The notes below the pieces were generated by a model, which saw only the letters and a program-made list of their open reading frames with translations, had not been told where the DNA came from and did not search any database. From Arthrobacter sp. NicSoilC5 (GTDB lineage Bacteria > Actinomycetota > Actinomycetes > Actinomycetales > Micrococcaceae), in contig NZ_AP024660.1 of the NCBI RefSeq assembly GCF_019977395.1, forward strand, positions 2,418,001 through 2,482,000: 64,000 nt of DNA, written 5' to 3'. Positions 1 through 8,652 of this stretch are shown piece after piece (the first letter of the stretch is position 1; each line of letters starts with the position of its first letter). The position numbers and the translations under genes are program-made.

Positions 1-34
1 CCTCTGTTGCGCAGACGTCCTGATTTCACCCATC

Positions 35-1153
35 ATGCTGTCCATGACCCGCACCCTTCCAGAAGCCGCGGCACCAGAGGTCCGCGCCGTCGTCGCCCAG
101 CTTCCCGCCTACGTGGCCGGCAAGAGCGCCCAGTCAGCCCTGACCGCGGCCCTTGCCTCAAACGAAAGCCACTTCACTCCCCTGCCGTCCGTCGTCGACG
201 CGATTGCCGCAGAGGGCGGCAGGATCCACCGGTACCCGAGCATGGGCGCGGTGGAAGCACGGGAGGCCATTGCCGGACACTTCGGTGTCAGCGCCGATGA
301 GGTTGCCGCCGGACCGGGAAGCTCCGGAGTGCTGCAGCAGATTATCTCCGCCGTCTGCTCGCACGGGGACGAGGTGGTGTACGCCTGGCGGTCCTTCGAG
401 GCATATCCCATCCTTGTGGCGGTGGCGGGCGCGGTTTCGGTCCCCGTGCCGCTGCTGGCGGATGAGCACCACGATCTCACGGCCATGGCTGCGGCCATTA
501 CGGAGCGCACCCGGCTGGTGATCCTATGCTCGCCGAACAACCCCACCGGGGTGTCCATCAGCGCGGAGGCGCTGGAGGAGTTTCTCCGGTCCGTTCCCCC
601 GCGGGTGCTGGTGGTCCTGGACGAGGCCTACATCGAGTTCCAGCGCGGCCCGGGCGTCGACTCCCTGGACTTCTACCGCCGCTACCCCAACCTCTGCATC
701 CTGCGGACCTTCTCCAAGGCGTACGGACTGGCTGGGCTGAGGATCGGCTACGCCATTGCCCGGCCGGAGATCGCCGAAGGCCTTCGGCGCACGGCCGTTC
801 CGTTTGGCGTCAACAGGATGGCGCAGGCTGCCGCGGTTGCTTCGCTTGCTGCGGAGGACGAGATCCTTGAGCGCACCGAGGCGGTGGCACAGGAACGGAC
901 CCGCGTGATCGGAGCACTTCGGGGCCTCGGCTGGGACGTCCCGGACAGCCAGGCGAACTTCTACTGGCTGCGGGCTTCGGACGAGCTGCGCGTGCAACTC
1001 CTTGACGCGCTGGCCCAGGCCGACATCCTGGCACGCGGCTACGCGGTGGACGGCGTGCGCATCACCCTGGCCGATGCCGCCACTAATGACCGCGTGTTGG
1101 CAGTCCTGGCAGACCGCGGGCGGTTCCTGCCTGGGGCGGGCGCCGCCCAGTGA
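35..1153 (+). CDS. PLP-dependent aminotransferase, histidinol-phosphate/aromatic type
   Basis: Fold-type I aminotransferase of about 372 residues. It shows SPNNPTG (about 166-172), DEAY (about 196-199) and FSKAYGLAGLRIGY with the PLP lysine near residue 228. The family covers histidinol-phosphate aminotransferase (HisC) and the actinobacterial aromatic amino acid aminotransferase (Pat), which share these motifs; with no his gene nearby, Pat-type transamination of aromatic 2-oxo acids is at least as likely. An in-frame ATG at 44 gives a more usual N-terminus (MTRTLPE), and neither start has a clear ribosome binding site. The stop overlaps the GTG of the next gene, so the two are probably translationally coupled. 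Confidence 0.85.
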   Translation: MLSMTRTLPEAAAPEVRAVVAQLPAYVAGKSAQSALTAALASNESHFTPLPSVVDAIAAEGGRIHRYPSMGAVEAREAIAGHFGVSADEVAAGPGSSGVLQQIISAVCSHGDEVVYAWRSFEAYPILVAVAGAVSVPVPLLADEHHDLTAMAAAITERTRLVILCSPNNPTGVSISAEALEEFLRSVPPRVLVVLDEAYIEFQRGPGVDSLDFYRRYPNLCILRTFSKAYGLAGLRIGYAIARPEIAEGLRRTAVPFGVNRMAQAAAVASLAAEDEILERTEAVAQERTRVIGALRGLGWDVPDSQANFYWLRASDELRVQLLDALAQADILARGYAVDGVRITLADAATNDRVLAVLADRGRFLPGAGAAQ

Positions 1154-1839
1154 GCACCTCCACGGAAACACGCGCTGACGCAACCACTGCTGCCCCGGCC
1201 ACGCACCCGGAAGAGCCGACGGCGGGACGTCCCGTGCCGCCGTCGGCCGTCCGCCATTCGGTGGTAGAGGACGTCCTGGGCATCCTCACCGGCACCTTTG
1301 CGGCGTCACTTGGCCTGTTCCTCCTCAAGTCCAGCGGCGCGGTCACCGGCGGCACCGCGGGCCTGGCGCTGCTGCTCAGCTACTCCGTTGCACTGCCGTT
1401 TGGTGTCATCTTCTTCGCCGTGAACCTGCCGTTCTTCGCGCTGGCGGTCTGGAAGAAGGGCTGGAATTTCGCCCTCCGTACCGGGGCGGCCATCGCCCTC
1501 GTGTCAGTGATGGCAAGCCTGCACCCTGCCGCGCTGGGGTCACTGCACCTCGACCCGGTGTACGGCGTCATGGGCGGAAACCTGCTCGCCGGCGTCGGCC
1601 TCCTGATCCTGTTCCGGCACCAGTCCAGCCTGGGCGGCTTCAACATCCTTGCCCTGCTGTTGCAGGAGAAGCTGAACTGGCGCGCCGGGTATGTGCAGAT
1701 GGTGCTGGACGTTGCCATCGTGCTGGCATCGCTTGTTTTGGTGCCGCCGATGCTGGTGCTGCTGTCCGCTGCCGGTGCCACGCTGCTGAACCTCATCCTT
1801 GCGCTGAACCACCGCCCGGGCCGCTACCTGGGTAAATAG
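1150..1839 (+). CDS. YitT-family (DUF161-like) multipass membrane protein
   Basis: A 229-residue integral membrane protein with a charged, Pro/Thr-rich N-terminal tail of about 38 residues followed by five or six hydrophobic segments. It contains SSGAVTGGTAGLALLLSY and SSLGGFNILALLLQ, the glycine-rich repeats typical of the YitT/YczE-like family. No transport substrate is known for this family. The GTG start overlaps the preceding aminotransferase stop (GTGA), so it is read from the same message. This suggests, but does not prove, a link to amino-acid metabolism or export. Confidence 0.75.
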   Translation: MSTSTETRADATTAAPATHPEEPTAGRPVPPSAVRHSVVEDVLGILTGTFAASLGLFLLKSSGAVTGGTAGLALLLSYSVALPFGVIFFAVNLPFFALAVWKKGWNFALRTGAAIALVSVMASLHPAALGSLHLDPVYGVMGGNLLAGVGLLILFRHQSSLGGFNILALLLQEKLNWRAGYVQMVLDVAIVLASLVLVPPMLVLLSAAGATLLNLILALNHRPGRYLGK

Positions 1840-1924
1840 GTGGCCGGAAAGTAGCCAGAGCCCAGCCCTTTTATTCCCGGGCACCGGCTGAAATATCTGC
1901 AGGGGGACCGCTGTTGCCGCCACT

Positions 1925-2566
1925 ATGACAACAATCGGAATCATCGGTGCAGGACATATTGGCAGCCAGGTCGCACGGAAGGCCGTGGAACTGGGCTACG
2001 ACGTAGTCATCAGCAACTCGCGCGGGCCGGAGACGCTCCAGGACCTGGTGGCTGAGCTTGGCCCGAAGGCCCGGGCGGCCACCGCAGCCGAAGCGGCAGC
2101 CGCGGGCGACTTCGCAGTGGTGACAGTGCCCCTGAAGAACTACAAGGACGTCCCGGCGGAGCCGCTGGCCGGCAAGGTTGTGATCGACACGAACAACTAC
2201 TACTGGGAGCGGGACGGCCGGATCCCCGCCCTGGACAACGGCGAGGCCACCACCTCCGGGCTGCTGCAGGAGCACCTCCCACAGTCGAAGGTGGCCAAGG
2301 GCTTCAACCACATCATGGCCAAGGACATCACCACCGACGGATCACCCGCCGGCACCGCCGACCGGCGGGCCCTGGCCACCGCCAGCGACTATCCGGAAGC
2401 AGCCGAACTGGTGACCCGCCTCTACGACGAGTTCGGTTTCGACACCGTCAATGTCGGCCCGCTCTCAGAGAGCTGGCGTGTGGAGCGGGACCGTCCGGCC
2501 TACGTGAAGCGGCAGACCGCCACCCAGCTGAAGGACAACCTGGCCAAGGCTCCGCGCACCATCTGA
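1925..2566 (+). CDS. NADPH-binding oxidoreductase (NpdG/F420 reductase-like, Rossmann fold)
   Basis: Small 213-residue NAD(P)-binding protein. The N-terminus has the dinucleotide motif GAGHIGSQVA (from residue 8), and NSRGPE follows the second strand as in NADPH-dependent F420 reductase-like proteins. The segments VVTVPLKNYKDVP and KVVIDTNNYYWERDG match the same superfamily. Family members reduce F420 or act on unknown substrates; the true substrate cannot be read from the sequence. It is a single gene, closed by a perfect hairpin. Confidence 0.75.
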   Translation: MTTIGIIGAGHIGSQVARKAVELGYDVVISNSRGPETLQDLVAELGPKARAATAAEAAAAGDFAVVTVPLKNYKDVPAEPLAGKVVIDTNNYYWERDGRIPALDNGEATTSGLLQEHLPQSKVAKGFNHIMAKDITTDGSPAGTADRRALATASDYPEAAELVTRLYDEFGFDTVNVGPLSESWRVERDRPAYVKRQTATQLKDNLAKAPRTI

Positions 2567-2611
2567 TCCGTCCCTCCGGATCCCGCAGGTCCGTCCTTCC
2601 GGATCCCACAG
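2567..2611. repeat. Two tandem 22-nt direct repeats
   Basis: Copies at 2567-2588 and 2590-2611 match at 20 of 22 positions (TCCGTCC-YTCCGGATCCC-RCAG). They lie between the stop of the oxidoreductase and its terminator hairpin. Probably a local slippage duplication. Confidence 0.6.
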
Positions 2612-2614
2612 GCC

Positions 2615-2648
2615 AAACTGGCCGGCAGCCCCTGCTGCCGGCCAGTTT
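2615..2648. terminator. Bidirectional hairpin terminator
   Basis: Perfect 14-bp stem: AAACTGGCCGGCAG at 2615-2628 pairs with CTGCCGGCCAGTTT at 2635-2648 around a 6-nt loop. It sits between convergent genes and has A/T ends on both sides, so it can serve both. Confidence 0.85.
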
Positions 2649-2660
2649 CTTATCACGGCA

Positions 2661-3575
2661 CTACTTCCGGGCCGGAACCAACACCACTTCGAACGGGCTG
2701 GGCGGCTGGTTGAACTGCGCGTTCACGGCGGCCAGCGTATTTCCGAACAGGGCCACGGTGGTGGGGACATTGAACGAGCCGCTCTTGATGGTGCCTTCCA
2801 CGACGCCGGAGGACAGGTCCCCGGACAGATCAATGCGGGCTATCTGGTTCAGCTGATTCTGGACCGCCCACAGGGTGCCGCCGCGCACCAGGATGCCGTC
2901 CACGAAGGGGACGCTGACGCCCTCAATGGCTGCACTCTCCCCCGTTTCAGGGTTGACCGTGTACACCGCACTGTCGGCTGTATGCGCCACCAGCAGGACC
3001 CTGCCGTCGTCAGCCGAGGCGATGCCGTTGAGGTTGAAGTCCGGCGTGAGGTCCGCGGCCGGCCCGCTCAGCTTAAGGGTCTTCACCGTTCCCAGTTCAC
3101 CGTCTTCTCCCACCGGCAGGAAGTAGAGTTCCGCCGCGGCCGAATTGGTGAACCAGGCGCCCTCGCTGGTCAGGGTGACGTCGTTGATGAATCCCTTGGC
3201 CAGGTCAAAATCGGCCACAGGTTTGCCGGTGACGGTGTCGTAGACGAAAGCCTTGCCGGTGGTGGCGCCCGCCACGAACAACAGGTTGTGGCAGGGATCG
3301 GCCTTCATTCCGGCGGCTGCGCGCCCCTCGGGGGCGTGGATGAAGCGGGTGGCGGTGCTTTGGCGGAGGTTACCGCGGAAAATATCACCCGTGGTGAGTT
3401 CCCCTGCGTAAAAAGTCCTCCCCTCCCCCGCCGCGATGCCCTCCGCGGAGGTGGCGCCGTCGAGCACGATCTCCCCTGATCGGGGCGCGGCCGACGCCGG
3501 AACGGCTGTGGGGAGGAGCAGTGAAAGCAGGGCGGCAAGTCCCGCGGCGGCACGGCGGCGTACTGTTCGGCGCAT
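2661..3575 (-). CDS. Secreted SMP-30/NHL-like beta-propeller protein
   Basis: A 304-residue exported protein. It starts with MRRTVRRRAAAG, a hydrophobic core and an Ala-Xaa-Ala cleavage region (VPASAAP, about residue 30). The rest is repeated beta-strand sequence (LDGATSAEGIAAGEGRTFYA, FINDVTLTSEGAWFTNS, LNGIASADDGRVLLVAHT) as in six-bladed propellers of the SMP-30/gluconolactonase or NHL type. No catalytic metal site is obvious. It could be a binding protein or a degraded lactonase fold. It is a single gene convergent with the F420 reductase-like gene. Confidence 0.7.
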   Translation of the reverse strand: MRRTVRRRAAAGLAALLSLLLPTAVPASAAPRSGEIVLDGATSAEGIAAGEGRTFYAGELTTGDIFRGNLRQSTATRFIHAPEGRAAAGMKADPCHNLLFVAGATTGKAFVYDTVTGKPVADFDLAKGFINDVTLTSEGAWFTNSAAAELYFLPVGEDGELGTVKTLKLSGPAADLTPDFNLNGIASADDGRVLLVAHTADSAVYTVNPETGESAAIEGVSVPFVDGILVRGGTLWAVQNQLNQIARIDLSGDLSSGVVEGTIKSGSFNVPTTVALFGNTLAAVNAQFNQPPSPFEVVLVPARK

Positions 3576-3731
3576 GCTGGTTCCTTAGTCTGGTCTGATG
3601 CGCGCGGGGCCCATCTGCGGAAGCTCCGCACGATTGGTACTGCCAGTTTAAGCGCCGGTATTGGGCTTGCGAAGGCATGGGGGTACCCAATCTGCTTACA
3701 ATCGAAACCTCTGACCACTACCGAGGGACCC

Positions 3732-4082
3732 ATGAAGAAATTCGCCACAGCCCTGTTTGCCGCCGGCCTCGTTGCTTCTGCTACGGCCTGCACCGCCACA
3801 CATCAACTGACCACCGCTGAGACCTGCGAGCGGATCCAGGCCGTTGTGTCGAACCCCGCCAACAACGCCGGCAAGACGGGCATGAACAACCTCGCCAACC
3901 AGATCCGTCCCATCCACGCCGTGGCCTCGGACGACCTCAAGCCTGCCCTGGCGCAGATCCTGGCGTACACGGACGAACAGGCCAAGGAGAACCCGGACAA
4001 GGACAAGCTTGCCGATTTGCAGTCCGGCTACCAGGAGGCCGGCAGCACCTACAGCAAGTTCTGCGGCCAGGGCGCCCAGTAG
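3732..4082 (+). CDS. Small putative lipoprotein
   Basis: A 116-residue protein with MKKF, a short hydrophobic stretch and a lipobox-like ASATAC, so it is probably lipid-anchored at Cys20 or secreted. The mature part is hydrophilic and helical with one further cysteine (SKFCGQGAQ at the C-terminus). No family recognised. A TACAAT hexamer at 3697-3702 could be the -10 element, and GAGGGACCC precedes the ATG. It ends before a perfect hairpin. Confidence 0.7.
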   Translation: MKKFATALFAAGLVASATACTATHQLTTAETCERIQAVVSNPANNAGKTGMNNLANQIRPIHAVASDDLKPALAQILAYTDEQAKENPDKDKLADLQSGYQEAGSTYSKFCGQGAQ

Positions 4083-4093
4083 TCAGCTGATCC

Positions 4094-4120
4094 AGCCCGG
4101 GCGTCCTGTTCGCCCGGGCT
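4094..4120. terminator. Hairpin terminator between convergent genes
   Basis: Perfect 10-bp stem AGCCCGGGCG (4094-4103) with CGCCCGGGCT (4111-4120) and a 7-nt loop, between the lipoprotein gene and the threonine dehydratase-like gene. Confidence 0.8.
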
Positions 4121-4123
4121 GCG

Positions 4124-5056
4124 TCACAGCGTGGCCGGATCCGTGTTGGCACCGCAGAGGATGACGGCAACGCGCTCGTTCGTCCCCGGCACATACGCGC
4201 CGGAGGTCAACGCAGCGTAGGCCGCTGCAGCGCCGTGTTCCACCACGATCCGGTAGTCGTTCCAGAGTGCCGAGCGTGCCGCAATGATGTCAGCGTCGCT
4301 GACAAGGACGCTTTCGACGCCGCAGCGGACCGCCACTGAAAGGCCGATGTCGCCTGCGCGGCGGGCACCCAGGGAGTCGGCCGCGATACCCGATACGGCG
4401 ACGTCCACCGGCTCACCGGCTGCCAGGGCGGCGTGCAGGGTCGGCGCTGTTTCCGGTTCGACGGCCACCACTTTGGCTGAGCCCTCGACGGCGGCGGCTA
4501 CCCCCGCCATCAGCCCGCCTCCGCCCACTGCCACCAGGACGGTGTCCACGTCCGGTACCTGCTCCAGCAGCTCGGAGCCCACTGTTCCGGCACCGGCAGC
4601 GATTTCGGGCTGGTCATAGGCGTGGCAGTAAACCGCGCCGGTTTCCTCGGCGTGGGCCACGGCGGCCTGGTAGGCGACCGCGTACTCCGCCCCGCCCTGC
4701 ACCACGGTGGCACCGATGGCCTTCAGCTTGGCGACCTTGACGGCGGGCGCGGCTTCCGGGACAAAGACGGTGGCCGGAACCCCCAGCTGCTTGGCGGCAT
4801 AGGCATTGGCCAGCCCCGCGTTTCCGCCGGACGCCACCACGACGCCGACGCCGCCCCTGAGTTCCCCGCGCTCCTTCGCTGCCAGGATGCGGTTGAGCGC
4901 GCCACGCGCCTTGAATGTGCCCGTGTGCTGCATGAACTCGCATTTGAGCCAGACCTGGCCGTCGGACAGGCCCCGGTCCGCCTCCATCACGGGTGTTCTG
5001 CGGATAAGTCCGGCGGTCCGGCGCGCGGCCCGGTCAATGTCGGTGCGGGAGATCAT
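4124..5056 (-). CDS. Threonine/serine dehydratase-like PLP enzyme
   Basis: Fold-type II PLP enzyme of 310 residues, the length of catabolic-type serine/threonine dehydratases that lack a regulatory ACT domain. HTGTFKARGA carries the Schiff-base lysine (Lys49), SGGNAG (76-81) binds the phosphate/carboxylate, and the glycine-rich AVGGGGLMAG holds the PLP phosphate. The expected reaction is deamination of L-threonine or L-serine to a 2-oxo acid; a racemase or hydroxyaspartate enzyme of the same fold cannot be excluded. A small acidic protein gene ends 2 nt upstream of its stop region on the same strand, so they may share a transcript. Confidence 0.8.
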   Translation of the reverse strand: MISRTDIDRAARRTAGLIRRTPVMEADRGLSDGQVWLKCEFMQHTGTFKARGALNRILAAKERGELRGGVGVVVASGGNAGLANAYAAKQLGVPATVFVPEAAPAVKVAKLKAIGATVVQGGAEYAVAYQAAVAHAEETGAVYCHAYDQPEIAAGAGTVGSELLEQVPDVDTVLVAVGGGGLMAGVAAAVEGSAKVVAVEPETAPTLHAALAAGEPVDVAVSGIAADSLGARRAGDIGLSVAVRCGVESVLVSDADIIAARSALWNDYRIVVEHGAAAAYAALTSGAYVPGTNERVAVILCGANTDPATL

Positions 5057-5058
5057 GC

Positions 5059-5337
5059 CTAGACTTCGTCGTCCCAGGTACCCGGCTCCCCCAGCGCCTC
5101 TTCCGGCTTGCTTTCCTCCGGCTTGTCGCCGCCGGCCGCGTCCCCGCCCCCAACATAGGACGCGGGAACGGTTCCGGCGGCGTGGACCTGCTGTTCCTCA
5201 CGGATGTTCGACGCGCCCGGCTGTTCGGGGTGCTGCCCGGACTGGGGTGCCTTTTTGGCGGCCTCCCTGGCTTCGTCCGGATCGCCCGGGCCCCGGAGGT
5301 CTGCGGTGTTCTGGGGATCGTCGCTGGAAACGGTCAT
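5059..5337 (-). CDS. Small acidic disordered hypothetical protein
   Basis: A 92-residue, Gly/Pro/Asp/Glu-rich protein (begins MTVSSDDPQ, ends GEPGTWDDEV) with no hydrophobic core, probably disordered. The ATG at 5337 is preceded by GAAAGG with 7-nt spacing; the open frame runs further upstream but the extra part is not coding-like. Proteins of this composition are common near stress genes in Arthrobacter, but I cannot assign a function. It lies just upstream of the dehydratase-like gene on the same strand. Confidence 0.65.
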   Translation of the reverse strand: MTVSSDDPQNTADLRGPGDPDEAREAAKKAPQSGQHPEQPGASNIREEQQVHAAGTVPASYVGGGDAAGGDKPEESKPEEALGEPGTWDDEV

Positions 5338-5612
5338 GGTCCTGCCTTTCACCTGGGAACTGCCTGTTCTGCAGTTGCCTGTTGTGGAACTGCCTGCCGG
5401 CCGGGGAGACCCCTTCCGGGCCTCCAGCCTACGGTCTCGAGGCAGCCGTCGGTCCCTTCCGGCGCGCAATTTCCGGCAACCCGGCGCGCGACTCCCGGCA
5501 GCGGCAAATGGAATGTCATGATGCTTTCCATGGGCAAGCCGCACCCCGAGTGCTTGCCCCCGTGACCGGTGGCATGTTCAACCAGGCAGCCGCCATGAGA
5601 CCGGAGCCTGCC

Positions 5613-6869
5613 ATGACCGCTGTCCAGATCATCCCGCTGGTGATCCTCGTGGCGATGTTCGTCATCGCCACCAAATGGCCGCTGAACATCGGGGTGATGG
5701 GGCTGGTAGCCTCCTTCGGCGTCGGCTATTTCATGCTGGGAATGTCCGACCGGGAGATCCTGGCGGAATTCCCCGCCAGCATCGTCTTGACCATCATTGG
5801 CGTCACCTACTTCTTCAGCATGGCCCAGCGGAACGGCACCATCGACATCATCGTCAAGGGCTGCGTGCGGATGGTCCGCGGAAAGACCCTGCTGCTGCCG
5901 TGGGTGTTCTTCCTGATCGCCGCCGCGCTGACCTCGCTCGGCACGTTCTCGCCCGCCGCCGTCGCGCTGCTCGCTCCCGCGGCCATCGGATTCGCCTACG
6001 AATCGAGGATCCACCCCGTCCTCATGGGCGCGTTCATCATCAACGGCGCCCACGCCGGCGGCTTCTCCCCGCTGTCCGTTGCCGGTGTGCTGGTGCATGA
6101 CATCGCCCTGAAGAACAACTTCCCCATCTCCCAGGGCGGCCTGTTCACTGCCAGTTTCGCCCTGAACCTGATCCTCTCCGTGCTCACCATCGTCCTGTTC
6201 GCCCTGATCGGCAGGCTGCGTGACGGCACCGCGGGCCAGCACGCGGACATCGACACCTCCGCCACCGGACGCCCGCACGGCCAGCAGGTCCTGACCCTCG
6301 TCCTGATCGCCGTGATGCTGGCAGCCACGCTCGGTTTCCACCTGCCCATCGGCTTTGTGGCCCTCTCCGCAGGCCTGCTCCTGGCATTCATCAACATTAA
6401 GGAGCACAGGACCTTCATCGGCGGCATTTCCTGGTCCACGGTCCTGCTGGTTGCCGGGATGATCACGTACGTCTCCCTGCTGGAGCACGTGGGCGTCATC
6501 GATACCTTGGCCGGGCAGGCCCTGGCCCTGGGTACGCCGCTGCTCATCGCACTGGTCCTGTGCTACGTGATCGGTGTCGGCTCGGCCTTCGCTTCCTCCA
6601 CCGCCCTACTCACCGCGTTCATACCCCTGGCCGGACCCCTCCTGGCCACGAGCTCCCTCAGCGCCTCCGGAACTGTGGCCGCGCTGGCCATCGCGGCCAC
6701 CGTCGTCGACGTCTCCCCCTTCTCCACTGATGGCGCACTGGTGGTGGCCAATGCCCGGGATCACGACCGGCAACGGGTCTACAAGCAGCTGACGTTCTAT
6801 GCCGGCGGCGTGGTGATGGTGGCTCCGGCCCTGGCCTGGGCGCTGCTGGTACCCACCAACATTATGTAG
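5613..6869 (+). CDS. MatC-type dicarboxylate permease (SLC13/citrate transporter superfamily)
   Basis: A 418-residue membrane protein with about eleven hydrophobic segments. The N-terminal part (IIPLVILVAMFVIATKWPLN to IGVTYFFSMAQRNGTIDII) matches the MatC N-terminal domain found in malonate/dicarboxylate carriers; the second half has the SLC13-like repeat ending FASSTALLTAFIPLAGPLL and VDVSPFSTDGALVVANA. The likely role is uptake of a di- or monocarboxylate such as malonate. The start at 5613 was chosen because GGAG lies 6 nt upstream; an in-frame ATG at 5595 lacks a site. No malonate decarboxylase genes are nearby, so the substrate is open. Confidence 0.8.
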   Translation: MTAVQIIPLVILVAMFVIATKWPLNIGVMGLVASFGVGYFMLGMSDREILAEFPASIVLTIIGVTYFFSMAQRNGTIDIIVKGCVRMVRGKTLLLPWVFFLIAAALTSLGTFSPAAVALLAPAAIGFAYESRIHPVLMGAFIINGAHAGGFSPLSVAGVLVHDIALKNNFPISQGGLFTASFALNLILSVLTIVLFALIGRLRDGTAGQHADIDTSATGRPHGQQVLTLVLIAVMLAATLGFHLPIGFVALSAGLLLAFINIKEHRTFIGGISWSTVLLVAGMITYVSLLEHVGVIDTLAGQALALGTPLLIALVLCYVIGVGSAFASSTALLTAFIPLAGPLLATSSLSASGTVAALAIAATVVDVSPFSTDGALVVANARDHDRQRVYKQLTFYAGGVVMVAPALAWALLVPTNIM

Positions 6870-6967
6870 CACTGCACTTCACCCCGCCGCTGGCGCCTGT
6901 GAATTCCAGCTCATTCGGGACATTGCGCCCGTCCCCGGCGTTAAACGGAGCGGCGGGAGGAGGCCGG

Positions 6968-7540
6968 ATGATCATTGTGCTGACGGGCATCGACGGATCG
7001 GGAAAGTCGACGGCGGCCCGCGCCTTGGTGTCGATGGTGCGGGCCCGCGGCGGACGGGCCTTGCTGGTGAGCAACCATGCGGGCCGGCGGGTCATGTCCC
7101 TGGCCGCGGCCAGGCTGGGAGTGCGGCTGCCGGACAGGGTGGCAGACGGCGTCGAAACCCTTCTGCGGGTGGGCAACGTGCTGGTATCGCACCTGCGCGC
7201 CAGCCGGTTCGACGGCCTGGTGGTGATGGACCGCCACCTTCACTGCCAACTGGCACTGCGGCACGCAAAAGGGCTGCCCCGCGGACGCTTCCTCCCCTGG
7301 CTGCTGGCCCGGCTGCCGCAACCGGACGCCGTCTTCCACCTGGACATAGACAACGCCGAAGCCCACCGCCGCATCATTGTCCGTGGGACGGATTCGGAGA
7401 GCCTTGCTGACCTCGCCGCGTTCCACCACGGGTACCGGGAACTGCCGGAGTACGCGGGCTTTTTGCGGATAGACGCGTCCGCACCGGCGGGCGAGGTCGC
7501 GGCGGAGCTCAATTCCCGGCTGGAGTTCGCGCAGGCCTGA
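6968..7540 (+). CDS. Thymidylate kinase-like P-loop nucleoside/nucleotide kinase
   Basis: A 190-residue P-loop protein starting MIIVLTGIDGSGKST (Walker A at 7-15), with VVMDRHLHCQLA standing where dTMP kinases have the DR motif, and a central HLDIDNAEAHRRI segment. GGAGGAGG directly upstream of ATG 6968 fixes the start. The dTMP-kinase fold is clear, but the substrate-binding sequence differs from the canonical family, so it may act on another nucleotide or sugar. It stands alone, closed by a perfect hairpin. Confidence 0.7.
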   Translation: MIIVLTGIDGSGKSTAARALVSMVRARGGRALLVSNHAGRRVMSLAAARLGVRLPDRVADGVETLLRVGNVLVSHLRASRFDGLVVMDRHLHCQLALRHAKGLPRGRFLPWLLARLPQPDAVFHLDIDNAEAHRRIIVRGTDSESLADLAAFHHGYRELPEYAGFLRIDASAPAGEVAAELNSRLEFAQA

Positions 7541-7554
7541 GGGGCGCGCAGGAC

Positions 7555-7582
7555 GGGCCAGGACTTTGCAGTCCTGGCCCGC
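7555..7582. terminator. Hairpin terminator between convergent genes
   Basis: Perfect 12-bp stem CGGGCCAGGACT (7555-7566) and AGTCCTGGCCCG (7571-7582) with a TTGC loop, between the kinase-like gene and the convergent lipoprotein gene. Confidence 0.85.
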
Positions 7583-7602
7583 CTCCGCGCTGTGGGTTGC
7601 GG

Positions 7603-8487
7603 CTACCGCGAGGCAGTCGGGGAGGCCGACGACGAGGCGCCAGTGCCCGATGACATCGTCGCCGAAGAGGTGGACGAGGCGGTCGACGAAGCCGAGCCAC
7701 TCGGCGAGGACGTGCCCATGGAACCCGACGAACTGGTGGAGGACGGGCTGGAAGTGCCGCCCCCGCCGTCGGCCTTCTTTAACACGTCATTGATGAGGCC
7801 CTCAAGTTCCTTCTGGTCCTTGTCGCCCAGGTCGGTGCCGCTCTTCGTGGCTACCACCAGAAGGCGCCCCTGCGCGGCGGAAACCTGCATCAGCTTCTGC
7901 TGGTTGTCACCGCTGCGGGTGCTGACGGTGGCGAAGGTCTTGTCCGCGTCGGTGTCCGCCTTCAGTTCCTTGCTGGACACGTCGTATTTCTGCCCCAGCG
8001 CGGAGACCGAGAACTTGGCGCACTGGTCCATCTTGCCGCTGATGTCGTTCAGGGTCTTTACGGCGTCTGGGCCGTCGCTGCCGGACTGGGCCGACAGGCT
8101 GCGCGGCTGGTTACCGTCCGAAAGTGCTACGGCAACGTCACCGTTTTCCACCTTGTCCAGCAGTCCAGCCGTGGCAATGTCCTTGCAGTCCTTGGGGTCG
8201 ATGGTTGCCGTGCTCATGAGCAGGTTGGCGATATTTCCGCCCTGGTCAACCTGCTCCTTGGAGTACAGCTTGAGCTCATTGCCGTCAGCGTCCTTCATGC
8301 CCGAGATCAGGTCACGGAGCTGATCCTCCGAGTACACCTTGGCGTCCGCGGTCGGGCTGGCGGACGGCGACGCGGTGGCCGAACTGGACGGGGTGGCCGT
8401 ACCGCCGCCCCCGCCCGAGCAGCCGGCCAATGCCAGCATCGCCGCAGCCATTACTCCAAGCGCAGAAACTTTTCGCATCAGGTTCAC
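7603..8487 (-). CDS. Lipoprotein with Ser/Thr-rich tail
   Basis: A 294-residue protein with a typical lipobox (LALAGC, Cys23) and Gly/Ser/Thr linkers at both ends; the last about 60 residues are almost only Ser, Thr, Gly, Ala. The central region of about 180 residues (KVYSEDQLRDLISGMKDADG to LEGLINDVLKK) looks globular and carries two cysteines (DPKDCKD and DQCAKF), probably a disulfide outside the cell. The layout resembles extracytoplasmic sensor-like lipoproteins of actinobacteria. No enzyme motif is visible. ATG at 8478 is an alternative start. Confidence 0.7.
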   Translation of the reverse strand: MNLMRKVSALGVMAAAMLALAGCSGGGGGTATPSSSATASPSASPTADAKVYSEDQLRDLISGMKDADGNELKLYSKEQVDQGGNIANLLMSTATIDPKDCKDIATAGLLDKVENGDVAVALSDGNQPRSLSAQSGSDGPDAVKTLNDISGKMDQCAKFSVSALGQKYDVSSKELKADTDADKTFATVSTRSGDNQQKLMQVSAAQGRLLVVATKSGTDLGDKDQKELEGLINDVLKKADGGGGTSSPSSTSSSGSMGTSSPSGSASSTASSTSSATMSSGTGASSSASPTASR

Positions 8488-8652
8488 CCTCCAAAATAGA
8501 CAGCATGCTTATCACTTTCACTGTAGACGTTCCCATTGGCACGGTGAAATAACGGCACGGGGGAAGTTTGCCGGATAGTGCCGCGTGCAGGATTTGTGCC
8601 GGATGCCCGCGGGGCCGTTGTGGAATAATCCGTGGCGGGAGGCGAGTGGACC

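Noticed and set aside
4806..5612. Long 5' extension of the MatC-type permease frame
   Set aside because: The extension crosses the dehydratase-like and small acidic genes, has Pro/Arg-rich non-coding composition, and a good ribosome binding site exists at 5603 for ATG 5613.
5349..6488. Long minus-strand open frame opposite the MatC-type permease
   Set aside because: Translation is Gly/Asp/Gln-rich with no domain, and the plus-strand permease is clearly the real gene.
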